Shown here piece by piece: positions 34,836 through 45,196 of a stretch of 64,000 nt of DNA (positions within the stretch are counted from its first letter, which is position 1; every line of letters begins with the position of its first letter). The DNA is from Endocarpon pusillum Z07020 (lineage: Eukaryota > Ascomycota > Eurotiomycetes > Verrucariales > Verrucariaceae). A program made the translations under genes and the position numbers. The notes under the pieces were generated by a model that saw nothing but the letters and a program-made list of their open reading frames with translations, did no database searches and was not told where the DNA came from. Location: positions 124,358 through 188,357 of the forward strand of contig NW_006916648.1 of NCBI RefSeq assembly GCF_000464535.1, given 5' to 3'.

Positions 34836-35204
34836 TGCCTGATACCGCACTACAGGGGGCCCTAAAATATTGTTAGGCTGGCCTTGGTAATATTGGTTCA
34901 GATCGCGCCTGTTAGCTAGTCTCTTGTCACTCTAATTCAGCGCTAGGCCTCACAGTGCTATCTAAACGTACGCGCTATGACGACAATCTCCGTAGCTAAT
35001 TATGAGCTACGAGAAGCTATTAACGTAACGTAGTAGTAAAGTTTCTTGGAATGCTGTACCTGTGGGCTATCTCAACGAACGGCTTGAGGGGATGCCTGCG
35101 CGTTGTTAAACAGTTGTAGATGCTAATGACATAGGGATTACAGAGTAGACACTCGATACTAGATGGGTAGGCTAGTCTGAATTCAGGGATTTCTAAGCAT
35201 TCTA

Positions 35205-35368
35205 TGTTGGAATACTTAGTACTACTTAGCAGGGCAGTGGCAGAGCACAGTGCCAAGGCTGTTGTCACGTGACTCTGCACACCCTACTATATTAGCCTGC
35301 TCCCCTTTCTTAGATAGATTCTGCATACACGGAGAGTAGATAATTCATATCATCCACCTCATCACTCT
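35205..35368 (+). repeat. LTR-like dispersed repeat, copy B
   Basis: This begins TGTTGGAATAC and shares an ordered series of matches with copy A at 5144: GCCAAGGC..GTT, GTCACGTGAC, TATTAGCC.GCTCC, TAGATTCTGCA, AATTCA and CATCCACCTCATCACT. Divergence is high and the 3' end is unclear because copy A continues into a tandem repeat while copy B runs into CTACGTAGTATAC. No internal retrotransposon genes adjoin it. Confidence 0.5.
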
Positions 35369-36050
35369 ACGTAGTATACTCACTGTGGCAAGCGCAGATA
35401 CATGGCGTTGTATTTTACCTAGCGTTACTAGACCCAGCCTGACAATATATATCCCCCTCTCCCCCCTAGTAGTACGTCCCCAAAGTTTGTGGTGCTCCAT
35501 TCTGGTGTGTGGGTGTGCTTCAGATGCATCATTTCACCGCAGGTGGTCTGTGGTGGTTACGTTTTGAAATTGCTACGGAGGCATAGGGTTGTAACGATCA
35601 TTGTTTGCCAACCTGTTCGCCCTAATGAGACACAAACACAACTGAAGAGCCAGGTCGCGCTATTCTGCAGCAAAACGGAGTCAATTTGTGTGACTCGTGA
35701 TTGCGATCCACATCCCCATAGTTCTATCCATACATTTCTTCCCGATACCTTACGAATACTCGACCAAACCCCAAATATCTTGTCGGTGCAGTCAAGCCTT
35801 TTCTCCTCGCTTCTATATTTGTACTGCTCCGAAAGCGGAAATGTTGTTGTTTGGGTATGCAGTGCTTGCGATCTGCGCAGTTCCCAAGTGGCCGAAGCGA
35901 CCATATTAGGTCTGATTCGCTTTCTCCGACAAGATATATCTGCTTCTGTTTTTGTGCTGGGTGTTGTGGTGCCTCCGCATCCTAGTAACGATAACGTGGT
36001 ACCCAGCCACATGTCCACAATTCGACGCGCTACTGGTTACACCCACTCGC

Positions 36051-37063
36051 TCAGGTGATGTTTCCATGCTCGTCCAGCTGAAAAGGATGCCGCACCCTAA
36101 AGACGCCATAGCCGAACGCTAGGGTTGTTTGATCGAATGTTGGTTGGTCGACTGATGCGTCGCCCCGTTCAATGTAAGCAATGATAGCATCTCTCCGCTC
36201 AGTGGGCTGCATCTTGTACAATGACTCGATCGATTCACCATTAGAGAGAGCGGCGTTACTCGCGGGTAGAGCATAGAGAGTGTAGACCTCGCCTGGAATC
36301 ACCTTTTTCTTGAACTGTATAGCCAATTTGTGCAAATCACCAGTGCCTAGTGGAAAGACTTCAGAGGCGACCCTTTGCATAGCTTCCTTCAGCATGGTGG
36401 ACAAGATTCCCCCGTGGACAACATCGGGCCAACCTTCGATGCCATTTCCAAAGTAGACGATCATGGTGAGCATCCCAAGATTCCGATGAAAGAATATCCT
36501 CTGGATCGAAGCATTGTCAGTAAGCGGAGAAGTGTCTCCAGTGAAAGTCTTACTTGTATGATGCCTTTCGAGCCAGTAAGCGTGCCCGTGACAAAATGCA
36601 AGCCCTTGCCAGCATCGCCCGACACCATGCGAGGTGGGACTGGCCATTCCTCCCACCCTGGATCATTGAGAAGCACCTCCATTGCAGGATATTCGTTCAT
36701 CATTTCTGTAATCTCCTCCAGCATCTCGCTCTCCTCTTCACTTCCTGCCTCGAAAGGTCCTTGCAGGTATGCCCAAGTGATGAGACCCGTTCCTGCGCCA
36801 AAGCCAAATAGTAATGAGCATAATGCAAGTCCGGTCGCGTTCCACAAATTCCTCCCCAAAGTGGTTTCGGTAGGGAAGTTGGGTGCAACATTGAAGGGGT
36901 ATGATCGAGTGCCGGTCTCTGACTGTGGCATTTGCCCAGGGCTTTGGAAATATTCTTTGTGAGGACCACCATGTTGATGGCGAGCCAGCTGTGGTCTTCG
37001 AGGCCTCGACCTGAGTAGTCGAGGCCTCAGTGAACAATACGCCTTACTTGACGCGCGATGCAT
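36051..37063 (-). CDS. Membrane-anchored hotdog-fold thioesterase family protein
   Basis: Two minus-strand exons, 37063-36554 and 36500-36051, give 319 residues. The 53-nt intron falls between codons (GTAAGAC to GATCCAG). The N-terminal 35 residues are very basic with Ser and Leu (MHRASSKAYCSLRPRLLRSR), which suggests a mitochondrial presequence. A hydrophobic segment near residues 78-98 (LCSLLFGFGAGTGLITWAYL) suggests a membrane anchor. The C-terminal half carries a thioesterase-like core: VYFGNGIEGWPDVVHGG then ILSTMLKEAMQRVA, where HGG is the usual substrate-pocket motif, and later IQFKKKVIPGEVYTLYA. Members of this PaaI/THEM-like group hydrolyse acyl-CoA or related thioesters. The substrate is unknown. 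Confidence 0.82.
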
Positions 37064-38074
37064 CGGTCGTCAGATCTACCAGAGGTTATTGAAAATCATG
37101 CATTTATTTTCCGCTGCACAGGTCGCGTTGCGGGCTTGGCACCACACCCACATAGTATTTAGTAGAGTGGTCCGCGGGCGTACACCCTGTGAGGACCTTT
37201 ATTTCAGTGTCACTATTTCCTCGCCCACTTAACTCTACCACTAGCCACACCTAAACAATACTATACTGGCGTGTTGTCTTCTTCGGAGCCTTTCAAACTA
37301 TCGGACGATCATTTACCTTCTTCTATCTTCTTTCAGATTCTGTATCCATCTTGACAATCTCTTCTTGAATTTACTGTTGCTCAGGGCCTTTTGGCTATGA
37401 GTATCTATTGTATGGGTACTCCCGCCAAAAAGTAACAAGATGCCCAACAGCCATGGCAACTACGTAAGGGCTGTGTGCTCAATTGCTTTATTCCAATCGA
37501 GGAAGGCCGTGATATGGAGAATCAGAATCCAGAGCAATAGGGACTTCCACAATCTTTCTCAGCGATTGTCCTTTATTCGTCGCCATAAACGCATACATCA
37601 AGAGTGTCAGGGTCGATGCGGACAGGGGCAAGCTCCACCTGCTATGTTTGTCCACGCAAAATACTATCGATTCGCGCATTTAGCACTGACATTACAGAAA
37701 TCAGCTACATAATGCAAAATGACGCCAGTGAAGCCATTTTGGGGCGGAGGAAGAGGGTAGGGGGTGGGTCCTAAGACAGTCTATCAACACAGTGACTGCC
37801 AGATTTGGCTGCATATTCCAGGAAGCTGCTGGTAGCGATATCACCAGTTACTTGGAGTTCAATTACTCAGATACAAGAAATCTCAACTGGCCCAAAAAGG
37901 CCGTTTGTTGACAAATTTTGGGAGTCTCTTGAATGGTTAGCAGCGATAATATGTACTGCCATTCTAACCCCTTGTTTGTCGTCAGATGGCATAGGAGAAC
38001 ACGGTTTCATAATAGAGGGATATCAACCGACTGATGTTATCAAGCTATGGTAGTGGTATTGTGATGGACAAATA
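37064..38074. other. Region between the thioesterase and the second transposon
   Basis: It contains the thioesterase promoter on the left; a CT-rich stretch lies at 37260-37350. Short frames occur but none is supported. The right edge is the TA target duplication (38073-38074) of the Tc1-like element. Confidence 0.4.
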
Positions 38075-38108
38075 CTATGGTATCTGGCAAAAGTAATGTC
38101 GGTGGGGC
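38075..38108 (+). repeat. Left 34-nt terminal inverted repeat
   Basis: It begins CTATGGTATCTGGCAAAAG and ends GTCGGTGGGGC. It pairs with 39435-39468 with a single mismatch: A here where the right end has G in the same orientation. Confidence 0.93.
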
Positions 38109-38224
38109 GCCAAGAGATCTAGCGCCATACGCTCTTGATACTCAACTCTTATTACGTGTCGTTATCCCTATCTTTGCCACACCATTGTGAGCTATATCCC
38201 TATTTCTGAGTTATCTACTAATAG

Positions 38225-39319
38225 ATGGATCTTCTAGATGATCCTCCTGACCTCAATCATCCTTCAAATTCGCCTAATAGCCTTTTTTTAGAGCAATTTC
38301 GTCACTCCAAACATACCTCACGAGACCAACGACAAGATGTTCAAATTCTACACCGTGAGGGCTATACTCTAAAGCAAATTGCTAAAAAACAAGGGCTTAC
38401 TGAACGTCAAGTTCGATATGCTATTCATTATCCTGCTACTCCTCAAAAACGGGCAGAAAGGCCTCAAAAAATTACTGCTGAGGAGCTAGAATATCTTATC
38501 AATTAGATATGTGCTTCGAAAGCAAATCGACGCTACTGTTGGGATGATATCCCTTGGGCAGCTAGTCTACCTCATCTTAGGATTTATGCTATTCGATATG
38601 CCCTTCAAAAAGCTGGCTTTCGTTGATATACTGCCCGTCGAAAACCTCCTATTTCCGAACAGAATCGAATCAAACGCCTTGAATTTGCACACAGCCATAT
38701 CAATTAGAGTCAAGAGCAATGGGATAAGATTCTATAGAGTGATAAGACTTGGGTAACAGCTAAGAGGCATACAAAGACTTAGATTACACGTCGACAGGGT
38801 AAAGAACATAATCCTACTTGTATTGTTGAACGCGAACAACGCCTTAAAGGATGGATGTTTTGGGGTTGTTTCAATGCATCTCAAAAGGGCTTAGGGATCT
38901 TTTGGGAGAAGCATTAGGGGTCAATTTCAAGCGAATCATATTGCGAACATGTTGTTCTAATTATTGAGGGTTAGATTCGACTTAATAAACAAGCAGGGAG
39001 CTATCTTAATTTTATACAAGATAATGCTAAAGCTTATTATGTAATAGCAACATATAAAGAGCTTTAAGAACGTCAAATTTGATTAATTATTTAGCCTCCT
39101 TTTTCTCCTGATTTGAATCCAATTAAGATGGTATGAAATTGGATAAAAAACTATATTCAAGAGCATTTTCAGGAGAATATGGGATATGATGCTTTGCGTA
39201 CAGCTGTTTTAGAGGCCTGGCAAGCAGTTCCAGAGTCATATCTACGCGAATTGAGTCAATTAATGCATGAGAGGTGCCAGGCAGTTATTGATGCAAACGG
39301 GATGTACACAAAGTACTAA
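38225..39319 (+). pseudogene. Tc1/mariner transposase with 11 internal stops
   Basis: The frame begins at ATG 38225 (MDLLDDPPDLNHPSNSPNS) and stays in register to the TAA at 39317-39319, about 364 codons. It is interrupted by 11 stops (7 TAG, 3 TGA, 1 TAA), the first at 38504-38506. The N-terminus has a helix-turn-helix (LHREGYTLKQIAKKQGLTER). The DDE core can be followed: SDKTWVTA near the first Asp, FIQDNAKAY at the second, and SPDLNPIKMV where the family has Glu after PI, here Lys. Stops at former Trp/Gln positions and Glu-to-Lys changes are G-to-A or C-to-T transitions, as RIP produces. It is a distinct subfamily from the element at 1.4-2.7 kb, judged by different terminal repeats and DDE spacing. 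Confidence 0.92.
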
Positions 39320-39434
39320 ACACCAAGTTTTGCAGTTGAGCTAGAACAAATAGCAAACAAACTGTTGCTAGGGTAACAAGCCAGTTTCAGTACCCTTGGC
39401 AGTAAAATTACTAACTAGAACGAAAATTTCTAGT

Positions 39435-39468
39435 GCCCCACCGACATTACTTTCGCCAGATACCATAG
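39435..39468 (-). repeat. Right 34-nt terminal inverted repeat
   Basis: Read on the minus strand it is CTATGGTATCTGGCGAAAG through GTCGGTGGGGC, matching the left end at 33 of 34 positions. It is followed by the TA target duplicate. Confidence 0.93.
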
Positions 39469-39977
39469 TAGATAGTATGCTGCTACTACTCACGCCGCAG
39501 CAAAATATGCTATCCCCTATTAAAATCAAGCTCATACGTAGTACGTAGATCCATACTGCCAAGAAAACTCTACATCGCACACCAAGGTTCAGCACTTATT
39601 ACGTATGCAATATACTCGAGATCGACCACATACCTTCAGCGGTATGAATAGCCTCCAACTTATTCATGCTGGAACGAATTACTCCCAAGATGCATCAGAG
39701 CGATAGAACTCGCCCTTAATTGCAACGTTAGAGAGTGACGGTACGAGCTAAGCAAAGCTAGAGCTGCGTTCTGCTTTGCCTATTTCTTGCATGGTTGTAG
39801 AACATGTATGACCCAAACGCAGTCGACTAACGTGCTGTTGTATTTTACCCTGAGATTTGCCCAACAAAAGTGGCAACAGTTGGACGTGACTTGAGTGTGA
39901 GTCCATCAATCTTCCAAACTCATCTGAACTTCAGCCGTCCGATCTACAGCAACACACCAATCGTCCCATCCATACAT
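39469..39977. other. Gap between the transposon and the DJ-1-like gene
   Basis: About 0.5 kb, AT-rich, with a TACGTAGTACGTAG run near 39535. It holds no supported gene and contains the 3' flank of the DJ-1-like gene. Confidence 0.4.
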
Positions 39978-40963
39978 CTACACATCTATCCCCTCCACAG
40001 TCACGCCCTTAGACCAGTTATACGTCATAACTCTTGAAACTTCGATGGCCGAGTCATGGGACACCATTGCCGCCACCAGATACAAACTGGCATCCAGACC
40101 ACTCGTCACCCCTCCACTAGTAATCAATCTCAGTCCACCCAACCGCATGTCGGCTCTCCGTGCCACGCTCTCTCTTCTCCTCACGCTTTCCTTCCATGCA
40201 TTACTTCCCTTCCTTGCGATTGACTTCCTTCTCCCATCCGGCCTCTTGCTCAATATGAATGGATTCTCTTCGAGCTTCTCACCCAGTTCAAATCGCGCGT
40301 TGTTGACTACATAGTTCTCCTCCATGACATCAGTCTGTTCGAGGTTCCCACGGCGGGCCGCGTCTTTGCACAGAATCTCCAACTTGGTGTAATAGTCTGG
40401 GTGCGTGGTTGCAGCCAGTCCTTGAAGGATACCCGCTTGAGCGAAGAGGAGGGAGGCTGTGCCGATGGACATGAGAGTGCGTTCTTTGCTTGGGTCGGAG
40501 GTTTGCAGGGCGGCGAAGGCGCGGATCAGCTTGGTGGGTTCTGACTTTGCAGGGTCAGACTTGAGGATCGCATCAATACCCGCTCCACCTGGGACGATCA
40601 GAACATCGTAATCATTGAGGTTTTCATGAGCGTCCTCGAAGTTCATGTCTGCTTTGACGGTCAGGCCTGAGGAGGAGGTTACGGCGGGGGTGGATGCCGC
40701 GATGGTGCATTCGAAGGCTTTGGATTCTGATATTGTACAACAACATGTCAGAACACTATTCCATGGACCATTTGGTCGAGGTGATCAGCTTGTCAAGGAA
40801 CAGGAATGGACTGTGGGTTACCAGGATCATTGTTCTTCTGCAAAGCCCTGGTAAGAACCTCCAGAGGGCCACAGAGCTCTTGAGCTCCGAAATTGGGATG
40901 GAGGGCGAAGAGAACTTGGATGACTTCTACGGGCTCGTCGGGATGTTCTGCAATTGCACTCAT
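39978..40963 (-). CDS. DJ-1/PfpI-family protein lacking the nucleophilic Cys
   Basis: Two minus-strand exons, 40963-40822 and 40726-39978, give 296 residues. The 95-nt intron runs from GTAACCC to AATATCAG. The start MSAIAEHPDEPVEVIQVLFA leads into the first beta-strand (QVLFALHPNFGAQELCGPLEVL). YDVLIVPGGAG is the typical glutamine-amidotransferase-like turn. At the nucleophile elbow, where relatives have an S-x-C-T-G type motif, this protein reads LMSIGTASLLFAQAGIL: the Cys position is Gly or Thr. The following ATTHPDYY is conserved. An Arg/Lys-rich insertion (about residues 215-245; RPDGRRKSIARKGS, ESVRRRESVARRA) precedes the C-terminal GLRLITSGGVTSGLDASLYL. Relatives include isonitrile hydratase-like enzymes and transcriptional regulators. 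Without the Cys, a binding role is more likely than catalysis. Confidence 0.82.
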
Positions 40964-41716
40964 CTTGTCTGATTCTATGGGTTGGGTTCAACTGAAATAA
41001 TTTTGTGAAGTTGCATTGAGTAGTCACAACAGTGGGCGGTAAGGGATAACTTCAGCTACGGAACATTCCCCGCACTTGGTTTGCCAAGAGTTCTCCCGCG
41101 ACAGCGCCCCGGCCCTAATCCCCGCCATGACTGCCAATGGGAATGCGGCAGTGACTAAGCTAGAACCCCTTAATTAATTAGAGTCTAGCCTTACCTACTA
41201 AGTTTTGTAGGTGGAAGACGGAAACATCAAGTACGTGGTAGTGAATACACATTCAGAACGCCTTCGTCTGCCCTTATGTGTGTCTGCAAGACAGCCCTGG
41301 CTTTGCGATAAGTGAAAGTGATTGTTGATTCACCTACAAAGGTCGTGCTCAATCCTTGACCACGGTGACTGCCAATGGTGCGTCCCGAAAGATTTCGCAG
41401 GTTATCAGGATGCAACCTATGCCGAGAGGGCCTCGTAGCTGGAGATGATCATGCTGAGGTAGACTTGCCGTCAAACTTCCTCCAAATCTGTCTCACTATC
41501 ATTGTCTATATGTCATGCTCTTTGGTAAGAATTCTTATCATTGAGCAGCTTGAACATCAATGGACCCAGCAGCAAGTGTTGATCGACAACACAGCAACAC
41601 AAAATCCGACCGCTGACTATGCAAGCCAAATCTCATTCAGTCTTCTCAGTTCCATGAGCCCGAAAGGCTTAGAAAAAGAAACTGCAAAGCCTACGGCCTG
41701 AGACACCACTGTAGCC
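40964..41716. other. Gap between the DJ-1-like gene and the P450 pseudogene
   Basis: It contains the DJ-1-like promoter (right of 40963) and no recognisable gene. Short frames at 41227-41415 and 41375-41701 show no family features. Confidence 0.35.
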
Positions 41717-43496
41717 ATGATGGATATACTCAGCCTAAGCGTCCATGCCTTCGTGGTCGCTCTAGCATATAAGTCTTGGTGGGTGTTCGGCTCACCACTG
41801 AAGGGGATCCCTGGCCTCTTCCTGGCTAAGTTGACGAATATCTGGCGACTTGTTCTCGTCGCAAGAAACAGTCTCATACCGTAATAAGGGGTATGCACAA
41901 GTAATACGGCTCCGTAGTTAGGATTGGTCCCACCGTGCTTAGCCTGTCAAATCCACAATGAAACAAGATTGTCTATTCCACCCGTGGAGATTTCCAAAAG
42001 GTGGGATCATCAATACAGCGATGTTAGGTCTGCAGTACCGGTTTTCCGATGCCTCTTGCAGAGCGAGTTCTACCCCCTGACCGACCTTCAGATGGACGGC
42101 CAAATAATTGAAAATGTGTACAGTACCCGCAACAAGACAGACGCATGATTCTTTGCGGAGGCCGATACAAAAGCTTTACACTACAAGGAACGTGCTTAGA
42201 TTTGAGCCCGAGGTAGATGAAATGGTTAAATTTTTCACCACGAAGCGTGATGGATACTGCGATGGACGCACGCTGGATCTGGACCGGATGCTGCTTTTCT
42301 GTAACGCAACACGAATTCGGAAATCGACGTGGCTGACTTTCAAATGCATTTACCTTCGATGTCATTAGCAGTGTCACTTCCCGCAAACCATTTAGATATA
42401 TGGAGAAGGAATGCGACTTCGACGCATATACTCGATCGTGTAGAGGACTACTTTATGTCGGTTCGCCCGCCCTGCGAATGCATCTGCTCAGACCCTTCTT
42501 TGACTGTCAAAATAGATCGGACAAATGCCGTGGCTAGACCATTGCCTTTTGAAAAACCCTCTTGGAAGAATCGGGCCGCCATTATTCGACGCCGCAGGCG
42601 CATTTATATACCAACAGATCATGACGCGTAAGGCTAACAAGGACCATGCCGGCGTCCAAGGTGACTTCTTAGATGACTTTCTCGACCTTGGAGGTGACGA
42701 TATCAACTTCGTTCTCCGAGGGACATTTACACATGTGTGTTCATGGACCATAGTCAAGCAACCAATCTGCATTTTAGAGGTTGACGCAGATTATAGGTCG
42801 TACCAGGCGCCGATACGACTGCAATACAGCTCAGGGCTGCAGTATAATATATCGTCAGAACGTCCGGCGTACAAGCGAAGCACCAAAAAGAGCTTGATGC
42901 TGCTGAACTGTCATTACCAACAAGCTATCTTGCCCTCGAAGACCTTCCGTACTTAGACGCCTGCATTCAAGAAAGCATCAGGGTCCACCCAGGCGTTGGT
43001 CTGATACTCGAGCGGGTCGTTCCGAAAGGCGGTGTTAGACTTCCGGATGGTCCTTATGTTGCAGAAGGAACCATAGTCGGGATCACACCGTGGGTCGTGC
43101 ATCTCGACGAGAAGATCTACAGTTCAGACTCGGGGGATTTTCGCGCAGCAAGGTGGCTGCCCGACGACGGTGAGAGGCTAGAGGATTTTGACGCAAGGAA
43201 GCAAGCCATGAGGGAGACAGAACTGACATTTGGCGCCGACGACCGAGTCTGTCTAGGCAAATAGATTGCCATGGTGGAAATCTTCAAGCTGATCGCCACG
43301 CTTTTCTTGCTTTTTGAAGTACGAAACAATCTAAGAACAAGATGGAAATGGTTACTGACATCTGTGACAGTTGGAATGGGCTGACCCTAGAAAAGATTGG
43401 AAGATTATCAACAGCTGGTTTGTGAGACGCCTTGGTATCGAGATGAAAGTTCGTAGGAGAAAGCAGAAGTCACAAGTCCCACGTCCCTCGACGTGA
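41717..43496 (+). pseudogene. Cytochrome P450 pseudogene (pisatin-demethylase-like clan)
   Basis: Starting at ATG 41717 the reading gives a P450 N-terminus: a hydrophobic anchor, then IPGLFLAKLTNIWRL and ARNSLIP, followed by two consecutive stops. Fragments in different frames continue (RIGPTVLSLS-like region; QGDFLDDFLDLGGDD near 42660). The 3' part reads YLDACIQESIRVHPG (K-helix ExxR-type region), GTIVGITPWVVHLDEK, then the haem-binding loop TFGADDRVCLGK. That loop retains its Cys but is followed at once by a TAG (43262-43264). After a probable intron (43318-43371) the end LEWADPRKDWKIINSW stays open to a TGA at 43494-43496. Multiple frameshifts and stops make it non-functional. The closest visible resemblance is to fungal pisatin-demethylase-type P450s. 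Confidence 0.88.
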
Positions 43497-43949
43497 CGGC
43501 AAATCCTGTCTGAAGACATTTACTGCAACTCGATATAGACAATAATTTGGATATGGTATCCTGTGCAAGCCTCTCATAGTTTAATGTAGTAGTGTGCAGC
43601 ATCTCTAATCCTTAATCAATCGAAGTTTCATGTCTTGAAAGTGGCCAAACATAGTGGCAGGACGCAAGTTGGGAGAGTAAACGACTACTGAGGCTAGAAA
43701 GCTAACCTTGAAGTTGTGTGTATGCTCGTGAACTGGTCCCTGCGGTTACCGTCCTCTGCTTATGTACGCAGAACAATTTCTTCACCATTTCCTTCGATTC
43801 CGACCATATGTGTAAGAGGAGGGAACAGGACTTGCTTCGCCTTCGCACATCATAACCAATAAGACGCCTCTAGTAATAACAGACCAATTCCTGTGACTCG
43901 ATGGGTATAGAATGGAAAATGGAGGCTCGTTGCCACCAACTTTTCTTCC
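43497..43949. other. Short gap between two pseudogenes
   Basis: I see no coding signal beyond random short frames. It separates the 3' ends of the plus-strand P450 and minus-strand permease pseudogenes. Confidence 0.35.
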
Positions 43950-45196
43950 CTAACCTCCTTTCGGTTGATCCAAGCGGAAATCAGCAAGGGCACATGCTAC
44001 CCAGAAGATCAGGGTACACCATTTCCGAGGTTGAATTGGAGACTGCCAATGCTCCTTAGGACGATACAGCAGATGCAGCAGCCCACTCGCGACGGAACAG
44101 AGACTACACTGACGCGTATCCTCCTATATTCGCAAGAAAATCGTAAATCTCTCCTGGGGGAGGCAATTTGATCCCTGCGATGCTAATAAGCCAAATATAG
44201 GGGTAAGCCTGCAGCTGGAGAGCCACCCCGCTGTGACGAAGACGCCTAGAGAAAAGACCACAACAGCAGTCCACTTCGGCCTGACTCTCGGTTCACTCGG
44301 GCTTGCGCAAACGATGTGGCAACGACGTTTTCAAAAGCTTATAGAATGATGAGCCATGGCAGGATAGGCTCGTCAGCAACTTTGCCGAAGACATTTATCA
44401 GAAATGGTAGCCCGACGACAATGTCACTTGGACGGAAGTCTTCTCCATTGCACAAAAACAAGCAACGTTGACAAGGAAACATTCAGCCGAGACAGTGGTC
44501 AAGGCTATAATAAAGGCGGCAAATTTGACAGCAGTATAGGATCTTGATTAATGCTGTTGTGTGGTTGTAAGGCTGAGTATTAGATCCTGACCACATATTG
44601 TAGAACTGCGTTGCGTGATGGACAAGCCGTCAGTGTCTTTATAGAGGATTGGGACTGACAGCAGTATTGCAGCTATGCCGGCCAGCATGACAGAGGCAAA
44701 AACAATCATCTTTCCTGTTCCCAGGATGTTGATGAGATGCAAGCCAACTTTTGGGTAACGAACGTGTATCATACATGCAGTAGTAATGACGGCAATGACC
44801 GTATCTCGCACGTTCCATGGATCCGGAATAACGTCGAACGCTAGAGCCATATATCCTCCTAGCAAGATTCATTTTAATGCACTAAATCCTAGCGAAACGA
44901 CGTAAGACATGAACATGCAGGTAGCAAGCATGCATGGTTGATGATGAATGCGTTCCGAATGGGCACGCTCGCCACACAAAAATCTCAAAGCAGAACCGAG
45001 CTCAAGATAGACGGCCAAACCGTAAAGTGAGATGCAATATCCAAGTATCCAAAGGGCAAGAGTCATACCCACTAATCCAACACAAGCGAAGCTGGATGAA
45101 GGTATAGAATAGATGCCGAACAACGTTGATCTTGCCTACGAGGATATCCGAGTTGGAGAAAGTGCTGAGTTTGTTGCCCTCTTGGTTAAAAGGCAT
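43950..45196 (-). pseudogene. Mup1-like amino-acid permease pseudogene
   Basis: On the minus strand, scattered frames from 45196 downward give ordered pieces of a fungal methionine-permease-type APC transporter. They are MPFNQEGNKLSTFSNSDIL, IYSIPSSSFACVGLVGM, TLALWILGYCISLYGLAVYL, PDPWNVRDTVIAVITTACM, VVGLPFLINVFGK, AFENVVATSFAQARVN and IKLPPPGEIYDFLANIGGYA, ending with a basic SGLLHLLYRPKEHW-like tail near 44070. The order is right but the reading changes frame repeatedly and meets stops, and part of the middle is missing. Active relatives are plasma-membrane amino-acid importers with about 12 membrane segments. The approximate right and left limits are uncertain by about 100 bases. Confidence 0.82.

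Larger units (their letters stand above)
33501..36050. other. Repeat-derived, gene-poor region
   Basis: No supported gene. Two similar short stretches (about 34160-34190 and 34405-34435) share a GCT(A/G)ATAGGAATT core. From about 34490 to 35200 the sequence is full of TACTACGTAGTA palindromes and AGCGCTA-like words and is closed in all frames, as expected of old repeats. The LTR-like copy B follows at about 35205. A plus frame at 35489-36058 starts only at a non-conserved ATG and has no family signature. Confidence 0.45.
38075..39468 (+). mobile_element. Complete but inactivated Tc1/mariner-like transposon
   Basis: A 1394-bp element starts CTATGGTATCTGGC and ends with its reverse complement. 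The 34-nt terminal inverted repeats (38075-38108 and 39435-39468) differ at one position. TA dinucleotides flank both ends (38073-38074 and 39469-39470), the canonical Tc1/mariner target duplication. A single transposase frame fills the interior. Ends and target site are intact while the gene carries 11 internal stops and no frameshift, so decay was by base substitution. Confidence 0.93.

Noticed and set aside
35489..36058. 189-codon plus-strand frame upstream of the thioesterase
   Set aside because: No conserved features are present, it contains no recognisable domain, and it lies in repeat-like DNA with overlapping frames on the other strand.
36375..36962. 195-codon plus-strand frame
   Set aside because: It is antisense to the thioesterase gene, whose minus-strand reading has conserved motifs and a clean splice.
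44345..44520. Plus-strand protein-like reading (NFAEDIYQKW and following)
   Set aside because: The same bases read on the minus strand as ordered permease motifs (VVGLPFLINVFGK), which fits the surrounding pseudogene; the plus reading is a mirror effect.
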